Positions 32,573 to 42,117 are shown, numbered from the stretch's first letter. The stretch is DNA of 64,000 nucleotides from Halalkalibacter oceani (GCF_040544555.1 NZ_JBEPKD010000001.1:62001-126000), one strand, 5' to 3'. Numbers and translations: made by a program. The notes: a model not told the origin generated them from the sequence alone.

Positions 32573-32579
32573 AATGGTT

Positions 32580-32624
32580 AAAACAAGGATCGAGCTATGA
32601 AAATAGTAGCTCGATCCTTGTTTT
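32580..32624. terminator. strong bidirectional terminator at the end of the island
   Basis: An 18-base perfect inverted repeat (arms begin AAAACAAGGATCGAG) with T tract on each strand. Confidence 0.9.
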
Positions 32625-32641
32625 AGATTCGCATATTTACC

Positions 32642-32815
32642 GAAGCTGCTGAAAAAGTGAAAATCGTACTTTTTCAACAGCTTTTTCGTAATGAGCGTAG
32701 CCGTTGCCTGATTTTGAAAGCCTTACTACGAGTGGGTTTCTCGTAGTAAGGCGCGCAACGCGCGGAGCCATTACTCTTCTTCGAGTTACGGAAAAAGAGG
32801 TTTTTCAGTGGCCTC
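32642..32815. mobile_element. MITE-like repeat, copy 2
   Basis: 174 bp closely related to the element at 4480-4648, with the same ends (GCTGAAAAA / TTTTTCAGTGG). It is flanked by an 8-bp direct repeat TATTTACC at 32634-32641 and 32816-32823. It lies between the island terminator and the convergent SEC-C gene. No coding capacity. Confidence 0.72.
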
Positions 32816-32831
32816 TATTTACCTGCATTTC

Positions 32832-33992
32832 TTACTTCCGTCCGCAGCATTTTTTGTATTTTTTTCCGCTTCCGCATGGGCAGGGGGCGTTTCTCCGTAC
32901 TTTTCGGTAGCTTTGCATGTCGATGACATTGTGCTCTTCCGGGGTGGAGAGGCGGTTCACTTCATTCTGGGTGTAGCCTTTGAATTTCCACTGGCGGGTA
33001 TTCATAAACACGTCCATCAGATGATTCGTAAACAGCTCGCCAATCGGGGCGGTAGGGAGTTCGAATTCCTCTTTGGCAGATGTAATTAATTCATCCCAAC
33101 TTATATCGTTTTTGATTCTCGTGTCAAAATCAAGCGCTTCCTCATGAAGATCTTCGTTTGAGAGATGGTAGCCCTCTTGCAGAAATGCGAGAAGCTTTTT
33201 CATCGCTGGTGTATATTCGACAAATTGATCGTCGGCTGCCTGCAAAAATTGTTCCTTCGTAAATGGATAATAGTCGACCTCCGGATACATCGCCTGTTCC
33301 TCTTTTAGATGCTCAGAACCAAATACTCTACAGTGGAGCCAACCATCGTCGGCCGGGATGAAGGGCATGTCCATTTCAGCGATATTGAAAAAGAGAATAT
33401 CCATGTACTCTATCATATCGAAGGTCTCCCCATACATCCCTGTCATCATGTCGTAAAGGGTATCATTGGGTAAATAACCGTAATAGTAAAGCATCCCGGC
33501 AGTTACATTCAAATAGTCGGTATTCCTTTTCACTGTTGCTTGCAGATTGTTTTTCTCTGCTTGCTGAAACACATGTCGGACTTCCTCCGGCATCGTTATA
33601 ACGAGCTCAGCTTTCGCTTTTCTGAAAGCTGGAAACGCGATACTAAAGTCGCTCAAAAATGCGAGCTTCTCCAGTGACAATTCAGCAGCGGCGATAAACT
33701 CATTCCTGCTTAACTTGCGTAACAGCTTGTAGTTCTCTTCATTTAACAGAAAGAATCGGTCGATTAGCTCTGAAGGGATTCGTTTGCTCAGTTCATCTGC
33801 AAGCTCTGCTTTTTTTAATTGACTCAAGCCTGAAATGTTGAATAGCCGCCGCATCAAGTCCAGCTGTGTTTTTGGTACAGCGCGCAGAGCTTCCTGAAGG
33901 GAACAGGGAGCGGAGATGTTTCTCGCTATTTTTAGTTGACGCCGTTTTTCAAGCTTAATCTGCTGTCTTTCTTCCTCTATCAACGCTTCCAT
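32832..33992 (-). CDS. SEC-C motif protein
   Basis: The 386-residue protein ends with a zinc-binding SEC-C motif, NAPCPCGSGKKYKKCCGRK, the same type found at the C-terminus of SecA. The rest is helical and acidic with no recognised domain. Function unknown; SEC-C proteins often contact nucleic acid or partner proteins. The first ATG is 33992, but the frame stays open upstream for about 20 codons to a strong AGGAGGT. No ATG, GTG or TTG lies in between, so the true start may be an ATC codon or the upstream sequence may have a shift. Confidence 0.8.
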   Translation of the reverse strand: MEALIEEERQQIKLEKRRQLKIARNISAPCSLQEALRAVPKTQLDLMRRLFNISGLSQLKKAELADELSKRIPSELIDRFFLLNEENYKLLRKLSRNEFIAAAELSLEKLAFLSDFSIAFPAFRKAKAELVITMPEEVRHVFQQAEKNNLQATVKRNTDYLNVTAGMLYYYGYLPNDTLYDMMTGMYGETFDMIEYMDILFFNIAEMDMPFIPADDGWLHCRVFGSEHLKEEQAMYPEVDYYPFTKEQFLQAADDQFVEYTPAMKKLLAFLQEGYHLSNEDLHEEALDFDTRIKNDISWDELITSAKEEFELPTAPIGELFTNHLMDVFMNTRQWKFKGYTQNEVNRLSTPEEHNVIDMQSYRKVRRNAPCPCGSGKKYKKCCGRK

Positions 33993-34206
33993 AAATTCAT
34001 CTAATACGTCTTTATCGGACTGATCAAAAAAATCACTGATAAAGCATACCTCCTGTCTGATCTTTTTACCCTATTCCTCTTTGAAACTAGTATAGAAAAA
34101 ATAGAGGAATTTATCTAGGTTTAGACAGCATTCAATGTAATCAAAATGAGCGCAGGGCCAAAGAAAAAGTGGGGAAGGGAAAACAAAGATAGCGCAAGGG
34201 GCTGCC

Positions 34207-34710
34207 CTATCTTTGTAATGTGAGGGAATGGCGAGTGTTTACTTTTTCATATAAATACTGAACGCCATATAATACATACGCTTTGTAATGCAGGTAGATA
34301 AAGAATTGAGATCGGTTTAGCTTGTGTAAGCGGACAATTTTTAATTTTTCAAGGATGTCGAAAAAGACAAAGGCAAAAAGGCCATTCGCGATTGCGTTGA
34401 GCAGGATAAATTTTTTGAAGTTCCCGTATGAAAGCTTGAGCATCCACATCGAAAGAGGCATATAGGGACCAATATCAAAAGGAAGTTCATCTCTGAGAAA
34501 GGAATTTGGTTTGTCGTAAAACTTCCACCATTTCCGTTTATTTCCGTACAAGTGATTTAAAATCTCGAAAATGACGATAACGATACCCGAAAAAGAGTAT
34601 TGTTTAAAAGTACGCTTTCCAATGAACAGCATCGACAGCCACGGCACAATGAGTAGCGCCAGGTTAACAAACAGATGCTTCCTTGATATCACTTTCCATT
34701 CCTCCTTCAC
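34207..34710 (-). CDS. hypothetical membrane protein
   Basis: The 167-residue protein has about four hydrophobic segments and basic, aromatic-rich loops (NKRKWWKFYDKPN). I recognise no named family, though short proteins of this type are common in bacilli. GAAGGAGGAATGG precedes the ATG. It stands alone, with no clear operon partner. Confidence 0.65.
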   Translation of the reverse strand: MKEEWKVISRKHLFVNLALLIVPWLSMLFIGKRTFKQYSFSGIVIVIFEILNHLYGNKRKWWKFYDKPNSFLRDELPFDIGPYMPLSMWMLKLSYGNFKKFILLNAIANGLFAFVFFDILEKLKIVRLHKLNRSQFFIYLHYKAYVLYGVQYLYEKVNTRHSLTLQR

Positions 34711-34974
34711 TTCCTTCGCTGTTTTTTATGTCTGTTTTAACGTAACCATTATTACAAAAAAAAAATCATCGATTGGACGATTGGCTGACTTCAATATGGA
34801 CAAAGCTTGTAAAGAGGGAAGATCAATAAAGTTTACATAAGATTTTTATGGGAAAGAAATTCTTTACCTAGGCATAAAGGGGTGTTTTGTTCCGGTTGAT
34901 GGGCCGAACAGAGGGGGCGCGGGTTGCAGTGTATTTCATCGTGAATGTAACATGTCAATAGTATGGATCATTTG

Positions 34975-35071
34975 TGGCGGGACTGTCTAGGAATCGAACC
35001 TAGCGGAGACGGCACGCGCCTCCCAGGCGGTTTTGAAGACCGTGGCGAACACCAGTGTCGCAGCCAGCCCC
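34975..35071 (-). tRNA. selC: tRNA-Sec (anticodon TCA)
   Basis: 97 bases on the minus strand with encoded CCA (34977-34975). The anticodon loop CTTCAAA carries TCA and matches that of known bacterial tRNA-Sec. There is a long acceptor arm (GGGGCTG/CAGTCCC), an extended D arm, a large variable arm (GGAGGC...GCCGTCTCC) and a normal T arm (CTAGG-TTCGATT-CCTAG). These features separate it from serine tRNAs and suppressors. With selA, selB and selD in the same window it completes the selenocysteine machinery. Confidence 0.95.
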
Positions 35072-35148
35072 AAGGGACAGCCTCCATTATACAAGCAAAG
35101 GAAGGAGCTTGCAAACCAAAAATCGCTGTGCATTTTCTTTAAAGTCAT

Positions 35149-35164
35149 TGTCTGTTTACAGACA
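35149..35164. promoter_or_regulatory. perfect palindrome upstream of ubiD
   Basis: TGTCTGT-TT-ACAGACA, with a TATAAT-like box at 35182-35187 further down. It could be an operator for ubiD expression; no matching regulator is adjacent. Confidence 0.4.
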
Positions 35165-35218
35165 AGCTCTTCGATACGAAGTATAATAAAGCTATTATGA
35201 CAGATTTAGGAGCAGTGA

Positions 35219-37018
35219 ATGATGGTTCGTACTCTTGAAGAAAGTATAAAAGACCTTGAAAAAAACGGTCAGTTGATGCGAGTGACAGAAGAGATTGATC
35301 CCTATCTTGAGATGGCGGCATTGCATTTGAAGGTATTTGAGGCCGGGGGTCCGGCGCTGCTATTTGAGAAAGTGAAGGGCTCGAAGTACAGGGCGGCGTC
35401 AAATATATTCGGCGATTTGGCGCGAAGCAAGTTTCTTTTCCGTGAGACATTGCAGAAGACGCAGGAGGTTATCGCCCTGCGCAATGATCCGATGAGCGTG
35501 CTCAAGCAGCCGTTCAAGCATATGAAAACCGGGCTCGCCGCGAGCAAGGCGCTGCCGCAGAAAAAAAGCTTTGAGTCAGCCGGCTTTGAGGAGATCAGCA
35601 TTTCCGATTTGCCGATGATTCATCATTGGCCTAACGATGGCGGGGCATTTGTCACGCTGCCGCAAGTGTACAGTGAAGATCCGGAGAAGCCGGGAATCAT
35701 GAATGCGAATCTCGGCATGTACCGGGTGCAATTAAGCGGCAATGACTATGAGCTTAACAAGGAAGTCGGACTTCATTATCAGATCCATCGCGGAATTGGT
35801 GTCCACCATGAGAAAGCGGCTCGTCTTGGCAAGCCGTTGAAGGTCAGTATTTTTGTCGGCGGCCCACCGGCGCATACGCTGGCGGCGGTGATGCCATTGC
35901 CGGAAGGGCTGAGCGAGCTGACCTTTGCTGGACTGCTGGCGGGGCGCCGCTTTCAATACAGCTATGTCGACGGCTATTGCATTAGCCACGACGCTGATTT
36001 TGTCATTACGGGGGAAGTTCATCCGGGCGAAACGAAGCCGGAGGGTCCTTTTGGCGATCATTTAGGCTATTACAGTCTGACTCACCCGTTTCCTGTCATG
36101 AGAGTGCATAAAGTGTTTGCCAAGCCGAAGGCGATTTGGCCGTTTACTGTCGTTGGCCGCCCGCCGCAGGAGGATACCGCTTTTGGCGAGTTGATTCATG
36201 AGCTGACGGGAAGCGCGATCAAGCAGGAAATCCCGGGAGTGAAGGAAGTTCACGCTGTCGATGCCGCGGGGGTGCACCCGTTGCTGTTTGCGATTGGCAG
36301 CGAGCGCTACACGCCTTATGCGCAGGTGAAGCAGCCGGCCGAGCTTTTAACGATCGCCAACCGTATTTTAGGAACAGGGCAGGTCAGTCTGGCAAAATAT
36401 TTGTTCATTACAGCGGAGGATGACAAGCCGCTTGACACCCATCAGGAAATTGAATTTCTGACGTATATATTGGAACGGGTGGATTTGCGACGCGATTTGC
36501 ATTTTCAAACGAATACGACGATTGATACGCTTGATTATACAGGGACCGGACTTAATCAAGGCAGCAAGGTGGTTATAGCGGCATATGGCGAGAAGAAGCG
36601 TGAGCTGTGTCAGGAGGTGCCGGCCGGGCTTGAAGGGCTTGCCGACTTTGGGCGGCCGCAGTTTGTGATGCCGGGAGTCGTCGCGCTTCAGGGGCCAGCT
36701 TTTGTCAGCTATGACGAGGCAGAAGAGGAAGTGAAGAAGCTCACTTCCGAGCTTGCCGAAAAAGCCGGGCTTGACTCCTGCCCATTGCTCATTCTATGTG
36801 ATGACAGTGCGTTTGTCAGTGACACGCTGGCCAATTTCCTGTGGGTTACTTTTACGCGCAGCAATCCGTCGCATGATCTGTACGGGGTGAACAGCCGTTA
36901 TGAATACAAGCACTGGGGCTGTGATCAGCTAATCATCGATGCGCGCATCAAGCCGCACCATGCCCCGCCGCTTATTTCCGATCCCGAGGTGGAAAAAAGT
37001 GTCGCTCCTCTCGTGTAA
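35219..37018 (+). CDS. UbiD family decarboxylase
   Basis: The 599-residue protein has the family signature EGPFGDHLGYYS, which bears acidic catalytic residues, together with GLHYQIHRGIGVHH and TVVGRPPQEDT. UbiD enzymes use prenylated FMN made by UbiX to (de)carboxylate aromatic or conjugated acids. A UbiX partner is not in the window. Long UbiD proteins in bacilli (YclC, or the futalosine-route homologue) act on phenolic acids or on a menaquinone intermediate, and sequence alone does not decide. The start has TAGGAGCAGTGA upstream. Confidence 0.88.
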   Translation: MMVRTLEESIKDLEKNGQLMRVTEEIDPYLEMAALHLKVFEAGGPALLFEKVKGSKYRAASNIFGDLARSKFLFRETLQKTQEVIALRNDPMSVLKQPFKHMKTGLAASKALPQKKSFESAGFEEISISDLPMIHHWPNDGGAFVTLPQVYSEDPEKPGIMNANLGMYRVQLSGNDYELNKEVGLHYQIHRGIGVHHEKAARLGKPLKVSIFVGGPPAHTLAAVMPLPEGLSELTFAGLLAGRRFQYSYVDGYCISHDADFVITGEVHPGETKPEGPFGDHLGYYSLTHPFPVMRVHKVFAKPKAIWPFTVVGRPPQEDTAFGELIHELTGSAIKQEIPGVKEVHAVDAAGVHPLLFAIGSERYTPYAQVKQPAELLTIANRILGTGQVSLAKYLFITAEDDKPLDTHQEIEFLTYILERVDLRRDLHFQTNTTIDTLDYTGTGLNQGSKVVIAAYGEKKRELCQEVPAGLEGLADFGRPQFVMPGVVALQGPAFVSYDEAEEEVKKLTSELAEKAGLDSCPLLILCDDSAFVSDTLANFLWVTFTRSNPSHDLYGVNSRYEYKHWGCDQLIIDARIKPHHAPPLISDPEVEKSVAPLV

Positions 37019-37050
37019 CGGATCGTATGAATAAAGAAGGGCAGGCAGCA

Positions 37051-37998
37051 ATGAAGACAGCAGAAAAAAATTATATGTACCTCTATGCCTATCATGACGA
37101 TGACGAGGCGTTAGCGAAGCTGGAAATGCGCAGCCTCTTTGGGGCAGATACGGGTATGAAGGTGCTGCAAAGCAGGAAGAAGATTGATCCGAGCAGAAGT
37201 CCGTTTATACGTGGGCGAATCGAGATCATCGTTCAGGCTGAGTCGTTGGAAGAGCTACTCACGAAAGCGGATGGTCGGGTCATTGAAGCGGAGTCCTTTA
37301 AAGTGACGATGATCAAAAATGACAGTCTGGCAAAGGGAAAATCGCTTGCTTTTCACGAGCGTCGCCGGCTGGAACGAGAGATTGGCTCGTTGCTGCGGGG
37401 AACGGTGGATCTCAACAAGCCTGAACGGATCGTCGCTCTGCTTACATGGACGGAAGGCTGGCTCCTCGGCTATTACGAGGAAAGTCAGTCGATCTGGCTC
37501 GAGCATCAGCACAAGCCGGAGGCGTATTCAACAGCCTTAAGCACAAGGGTCGCGCGAGCGGTTGTCAATATCGCCGTGCCTGAGCCGCAAGGAGCGAAGG
37601 TGATTGATCCGTGCTGCGGTGCAGGGACGGTTTTGATTGAGGCCTTGTCAATGGGCATTGAGATTGCCGGTGGTGAGGTCAATCCGCTCGTCGCCCAGAA
37701 GGCGCGCAAAAACGTTGCTCACTTCGGCTACGAGTGTCCGGTCAACCTTCGCGATATGCGGGAAGTCCGGGAGCGTTATGATGTCGCGATTATGGATATG
37801 CCCTACAATCTTTGTTCGGTGCTCAGTCCTGACGTGAAGCGGGAGATGCTTGAGGCGGCGCGGGCGTTTGCCGGTAAGCTTGTCGTCGTGACCGTGGAAG
37901 AACTCGATTCGTTTTTACAGGGGGCTGGCTTTCATGTCATCGACCGGGCGCTTGCGAAAAAAGGCCGCTTTGTCCGTGAAATCATCGTTTGCCGATGA
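37051..37998 (+). CDS. TRM11/TrmG10-like RNA methyltransferase
   Basis: The 315-residue protein has a C-terminal SAM-dependent methyltransferase domain with VIDPCCGAGTVLIEAL (motif I) and the catalytic IMDMPYNLCS, a (D/N)PPY-like motif for exocyclic amine methylation of a base. The N-terminal half is THUMP-like in size but weakly conserved. The likely substrate is guanosine in tRNA. The start at 37051 has GAAGGGCAGG upstream; an ATG at 37027 has none. It closely follows ubiD. Confidence 0.78.
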   Translation: MKTAEKNYMYLYAYHDDDEALAKLEMRSLFGADTGMKVLQSRKKIDPSRSPFIRGRIEIIVQAESLEELLTKADGRVIEAESFKVTMIKNDSLAKGKSLAFHERRRLEREIGSLLRGTVDLNKPERIVALLTWTEGWLLGYYEESQSIWLEHQHKPEAYSTALSTRVARAVVNIAVPEPQGAKVIDPCCGAGTVLIEALSMGIEIAGGEVNPLVAQKARKNVAHFGYECPVNLRDMREVRERYDVAIMDMPYNLCSVLSPDVKREMLEAARAFAGKLVVVTVEELDSFLQGAGFHVIDRALAKKGRFVREIIVCR

Positions 37999-38004
37999 TT
38001 TTCG

Positions 38005-38033
38005 TTCAACCGCGCTGCAAGCTATGTTACACT
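38005..38033 (+). promoter_or_regulatory. promoter of htpX
   Basis: TTCAAC (38005-38010), 17 bases, TACACT (38028-38033), about 30 bases before the ATG. Confidence 0.45.
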
Positions 38034-38061
38034 TAAACAAAGAGAATATGGAGGGGAACAA

Positions 38062-38976
38062 ATGGGGAAACGATTTTTGCTTTTTTTAGTGACGAATATT
38101 ATGGTCATGACGACGATTGTCATTGTCTGGTCGCTGATTACCCGTTTTACAAGTGTCAATGGCACGTTTGAAACAGGTGGTCCTGGTTTGGGCATTGATT
38201 ATGCTTCGTTAATGATCTTTAGCTTGCTTGTCGGCTTCACCGGCTCGTTTATTTCCTTGGCGATGTCGCGCTGGGTCGCGAAGAAAATGATGAAGGTCAA
38301 GGTGCTTGATCCAAATGGTTCTTTATCGGCTCAGGAACGGGCTGTCGTGGAAAAGGTACATCGCTTTTCACGCGCGGCCGGGCTTACACATATGCCGGAG
38401 GTCGGGATTTACCCGTCTGCTGAGGTAAATGCTTTTGCGACAGGGCCGTCGAAGAAACGCTCGCTCGTCGCTGTTTCGGCCGGTCTGTTAAACACGATGG
38501 ACGAGGATGCGGTGGAAGGTGTCATCGCCCATGAGGTGGCGCATGTCGCCAATGGCGATATGGTGACGATGACCTTGCTGCAGGGGATCGTCAATACATT
38601 TGTCGTCTTCTTCTCACGGATTGCGGCAATTATCGTCTCGCGCTTTGTCAGAGCAGAGCTGCAATGGATTGTCCAGTTTGCGGCGATCATTATTTTCCAA
38701 ATTTTATTTTCGATTCTCGGGAGCATTGTCGTCAACGCGTATTCGCGCCATCGTGAGTTCCACGCTGACCGTGGCGGTGGCGATTTAGCCGGAAACGATA
38801 AAATGGCCCATGCGCTTCGTTCGTTGAAGGCGTATGTCGACCGGGCGAAGGTCAATGACCGGACGGACGATACGGCAATTCAGACGATGAAAATAAACGG
38901 AAAAGGCGGAGTGATGAGACTGTTTTCAAGTCACCCCGATTTAGATGAACGCATTGCCCGCTTGGAACAACGCTAA
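38062..38976 (+). CDS. htpX: membrane zinc metalloprotease HtpX
   Basis: The 304-residue protein has two N-terminal membrane helices, the zinc site HEVAH (157-161), two further helices, and the third ligand in HREFHADRG. This is the layout of HtpX, which degrades misfolded membrane proteins together with FtsH during envelope stress. It ends with the conserved LFSSHPDLDERIARL. ATATGGAGGGGAACAA precedes the ATG. It is a single gene followed by a terminator. Confidence 0.94.
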   Translation: MGKRFLLFLVTNIMVMTTIVIVWSLITRFTSVNGTFETGGPGLGIDYASLMIFSLLVGFTGSFISLAMSRWVAKKMMKVKVLDPNGSLSAQERAVVEKVHRFSRAAGLTHMPEVGIYPSAEVNAFATGPSKKRSLVAVSAGLLNTMDEDAVEGVIAHEVAHVANGDMVTMTLLQGIVNTFVVFFSRIAAIIVSRFVRAELQWIVQFAAIIIFQILFSILGSIVVNAYSRHREFHADRGGGDLAGNDKMAHALRSLKAYVDRAKVNDRTDDTAIQTMKINGKGGVMRLFSSHPDLDERIARLEQR

Positions 38977-39016
38977 TGAGAGAGCAGTGGCGGTGCTGAT
39001 TAATCACGATGTACGC

Positions 39017-39062
39017 AAGGCTGAGTCAAAAACGGGAATTCCGTTTGACTCAGCCTTTTTTA
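39017..39062 (+). terminator. terminator of htpX
   Basis: AAGGCTGAGTCAAA pairs with TTTGACTCAGCCTT, followed by a T tract. Confidence 0.88.
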
Positions 39063-39098
39063 GTGTTGATCATGGCCGGGCGCTGAGCCACTATTCTT

Positions 39099-39126
39099 TT
39101 GTTTTGCGACTGGCGTGTAGTATGAT
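39099..39126 (+). promoter_or_regulatory. possible promoter of selB
   Basis: TTGTTT, 16 bases, TATGAT (39121-39126), 46 bases before the selB start. Confidence 0.4.
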
Positions 39127-39171
39127 GTAGCGTGAGACAGTTGACGCTTTGGAAAGAGGGATTTTGACATT

Positions 39172-41073
39172 ATGAAGCATTACACGGTTGGAATGGCGGG
39201 CCATATTGATCATGGCAAAACGACGCTGACGAAGGCATTGACCGAGGTTGATACGGATCGTCTTAAAGAAGAAAAAGAACGGAATATTTCGATTGAGCTC
39301 GGCTATGCGCCGCTTACATTGACGGCTCAAATGGAAGTGTCTTTAATTGACGTCCCGGGGCATGAACGGTTTATTCGGCAGATGATCGCCGGGGTGGCCG
39401 GTATTGATCTTGTCATCCTTGTTGTCGCCGCGGATGAAGGGGTGATGCCGCAAACGCGGGAACATCTCGATATTCTCCGCCTTCTTGGTATTGAAAAAGG
39501 AATCATTGTCATGACGAAAATCGATCGCGTCGATGAAGAGGGGCGTGAACTGGCAGAGCTTGATATTCGCGACGCTGTCGAAGGGACGTTTCTCGAAAAA
39601 GCCGAGCTGTTTTATGTTGACAGCGTAACGGCGTCCGGAATCACTGAATTGAAGGAAGGGCTGATCAGACAGCTGCAAGAGACAGAAAGCCGTGAGTCCG
39701 GCGGCGCTTTTCGTTTGCCGATTGATCAGGTTTTTACTGTGCATGGACAGGGAACAATTGTACGAGGGACGGTATATGAAGGTGCTGTTTCGGAAGGAGA
39801 TATGCTCGAACTGTTGCCGCAAAACAAGCTCGTGCGCGCCCGCCAGCTCCAAGTCCATCATCAGGCTCGCAAGCAAGGGCAAGCGGGTCAGCGCGTCGCC
39901 ATTAACCTTGGCGGAATTAGCAAAGAGGAGATCAGGCGCGGCGATGTTCTGGCGAGCAGCGGGCAGTTTGAAACGACGACAACGATTGATATTGCGTTAA
40001 CGACGGTTGCGTCGCTTAAGCTGCCAGTCAAGCAACGGAGCGCGGTGAAGCTTCATCTCGGCACGGCTGAAGTTTTCGGAAAGATTGTCTTTTTTGACCG
40101 TAATGAGCTGACGGAAGGGAACAGCGAGCTTGTTTGCCAGCTGCGACTTGACCGTCCACTCGTGACGAAAAGAGGGGACCGTTTTATTTTACGGCGGCCG
40201 ACACCGATGGAAACGATCGGTGGCGGTGTCGTGATCGATCCCGAAGCGGGCAGCTATCGATTCGGACAGGAAACGGTGAACATGCTCGAACAAAAAAAGA
40301 CAGCGACACCGGAGGAGCGGCTTGATCAGCTTCTATTAGACAAGAAACTCGTCGACGTTTCTGAAGCTGGTGCCGTTTTGCAGCTGACGGAGCCGGCTTT
40401 ATACGAATGGGCAGACGAGCATCAAGCGTTTGTTGTAGTAGCCGGAGCGGTGACGAGCAAAAGCGTACTTGCTGCGCTGCGGCAGGAGCTGCTTGCTGAG
40501 CTGACGGAGTATCACCGCGCGCATCCGTTGCGGACCGGCGTAAAAAAAGCCGAGCTGCTGCAAAGCTATCAAAGGCGTTATCCGGCCCGTTTACTGGAGT
40601 GGCTGCTTGAACATTCGCGAGAAGAAGCATTTGAACGGCGAGGTCCATATGTCGCCCTCATGACCCATACCGCTCATCCGCCGGCGCAGTGGCAAAAGCG
40701 GGTCGAGCAGGCGCTTGCGGCGGTCAAAGAGGAAGGGATGAACGTCACGCCATTAACGGATCATTTTGAGCGCCAGCAGCTGCCAGCTTCCTTAATCGAC
40801 GAGCTGACCCACTATGTGCATGAGACAGCGCGATTGTATCAGCTTGATGACAAGCATTCGGTTGATGTAGAAGTCTTCAATGACTATGTGAATCGCTTGA
40901 AAGCAGGGACGGGTGCCGAGTTCACCTTGCAGGAGGCGAAGGAAATCAGCGGTCTGTCGCGCAAATATCTCGTTCCTTTTTTAGAAAAAATGGATCAGAT
41001 AGGACTGACGTCGCGGCAGGAGCAGCTGCGCAGATGGCGTGATAAAGGAGAGTCAAAAGAAAATGAAGCTTAA
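39172..41073 (+). CDS. selB: selenocysteine-specific elongation factor SelB
   Basis: The 633-residue GTPase has GHIDHGKT (G1, residues 10-17), DVPGHERF (G3) and MTKIDR (G4), then EF-Tu-like domains 2 and 3. A C-terminal region of winged helices (about 430-633) binds the SECIS hairpin. Domain order and length fit SelB rather than EF-Tu. It carries Sec-tRNA to UGA codons marked by a SECIS. It overlaps the start of a glycosyltransferase gene by 11 bases. The other Sec genes lie 4 kb upstream (tRNA) and 12-14 kb downstream (selD, selA). Confidence 0.96.
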   Translation: MKHYTVGMAGHIDHGKTTLTKALTEVDTDRLKEEKERNISIELGYAPLTLTAQMEVSLIDVPGHERFIRQMIAGVAGIDLVILVVAADEGVMPQTREHLDILRLLGIEKGIIVMTKIDRVDEEGRELAELDIRDAVEGTFLEKAELFYVDSVTASGITELKEGLIRQLQETESRESGGAFRLPIDQVFTVHGQGTIVRGTVYEGAVSEGDMLELLPQNKLVRARQLQVHHQARKQGQAGQRVAINLGGISKEEIRRGDVLASSGQFETTTTIDIALTTVASLKLPVKQRSAVKLHLGTAEVFGKIVFFDRNELTEGNSELVCQLRLDRPLVTKRGDRFILRRPTPMETIGGGVVIDPEAGSYRFGQETVNMLEQKKTATPEERLDQLLLDKKLVDVSEAGAVLQLTEPALYEWADEHQAFVVVAGAVTSKSVLAALRQELLAELTEYHRAHPLRTGVKKAELLQSYQRRYPARLLEWLLEHSREEAFERRGPYVALMTHTAHPPAQWQKRVEQALAAVKEEGMNVTPLTDHFERQQLPASLIDELTHYVHETARLYQLDDKHSVDVEVFNDYVNRLKAGTGAEFTLQEAKEISGLSRKYLVPFLEKMDQIGLTSRQEQLRRWRDKGESKENEA

Positions 41074-42085
41074 GCATCTCTTCTTTTTTACACCTTATTA
41101 CGAACAAAATCGCGGGAACTCGACGACAGCGAAGCGAATTGTCGCCGGGCTCGTGGCAAGAGGCATCAAGGTTACGGTCTTTCCCTATGAAGAAGCAAGC
41201 TGGGACGAGGAGTGGGACGAGCGCTTTGCCGAGGCTGATCTGTATCATATTCTTCATTTAAGACGTTTTGCCGAATGGCGTAAGCAAAGGGACGGGCTTG
41301 AATTTTTAAAGCCTTATGTCCTGACATCAGGAGGCACTGACGTCAATGAAGATTTGAAAAACAGAGAGGCGGCGAAGCTGATTCAGTCTGTCACGACCCA
41401 ATCGTGCGCGATTACCGTTTTTAGTGAGGATGGGCGAAGCAAGCTGCTTCATGCCTATCCTGAATTAACTGAACGAATTTATGTCATTCCGCAGAGCGCG
41501 TGGCTACCGGACCCGGATTATGAAATGCAGATACCGATACATCCGGGTTGGCCGAAGCTGCTACTGCCGGCCGGCTTGCGTCCCGTAAAGGATGTCTTTT
41601 ACATATGGGAAGAATTAAAGCGCATGCGGGAAAAATGGCCGGAGCTGACGTTTACGATCATCGGCGCGGCGTTGGATGAAAAGCTGTTCGCAGAGGTGGA
41701 GCGGCGCCGGCAAAAATATGACTGGTTTCACTATATTCAGGAAGTGCCGCTTGCCTGTATGCGCTCTGTGTACGAGCAGTTCGATCTTGTATTGAATTTG
41801 TCAAAGTCTGAAGGGCAGCCGATGGCGTTGCTGGAAGCGATGGCGTTCGGTAAACCGGTTGTGGCCCGGCGGAACCCGGGAAACGAAAGCATTATTGTAG
41901 ATGGTGAGACAGGGGTGCTGTTTGATCAGCCGGGACAGTTTCCCGCCCTCATCGAACAAGTGCTGGAGCGTGATGAGTGGCGCCGGCAGCTGACCGAACG
42001 GGCCCGGCTGTTTGTTGAAGCGAAGCATTCCGTCGAGCAGGAAATCGCGGCGTTGCTTGCTGTGTATGATCACTGCCTGCAGTAG
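41063..42085 (+). CDS. glycosyltransferase family 4
   Basis: The 340-residue protein begins with an N-terminal sugar-acceptor domain (FTPYYEQNRGNSTTAKRI). It has the GT-B donor-site motif SKSEGQPMALLEAMAFGKPVVARRNPGNESII in its C-terminal half, including the EX7E glutamates. It transfers a sugar from a nucleotide donor to an unknown acceptor in the cytoplasm. The start at 41063 lies inside the end of selB with AAAGGAG upstream. The link to selB looks positional rather than functional. Confidence 0.85.
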   Translation: MKLKHLFFFTPYYEQNRGNSTTAKRIVAGLVARGIKVTVFPYEEASWDEEWDERFAEADLYHILHLRRFAEWRKQRDGLEFLKPYVLTSGGTDVNEDLKNREAAKLIQSVTTQSCAITVFSEDGRSKLLHAYPELTERIYVIPQSAWLPDPDYEMQIPIHPGWPKLLLPAGLRPVKDVFYIWEELKRMREKWPELTFTIIGAALDEKLFAEVERRRQKYDWFHYIQEVPLACMRSVYEQFDLVLNLSKSEGQPMALLEAMAFGKPVVARRNPGNESIIVDGETGVLFDQPGQFPALIEQVLERDEWRRQLTERARLFVEAKHSVEQEIAALLAVYDHCLQ

Positions 42086-42117
42086 GTAAGCAGAAAGTGA
42101 AAGACAAGGATAAATAC

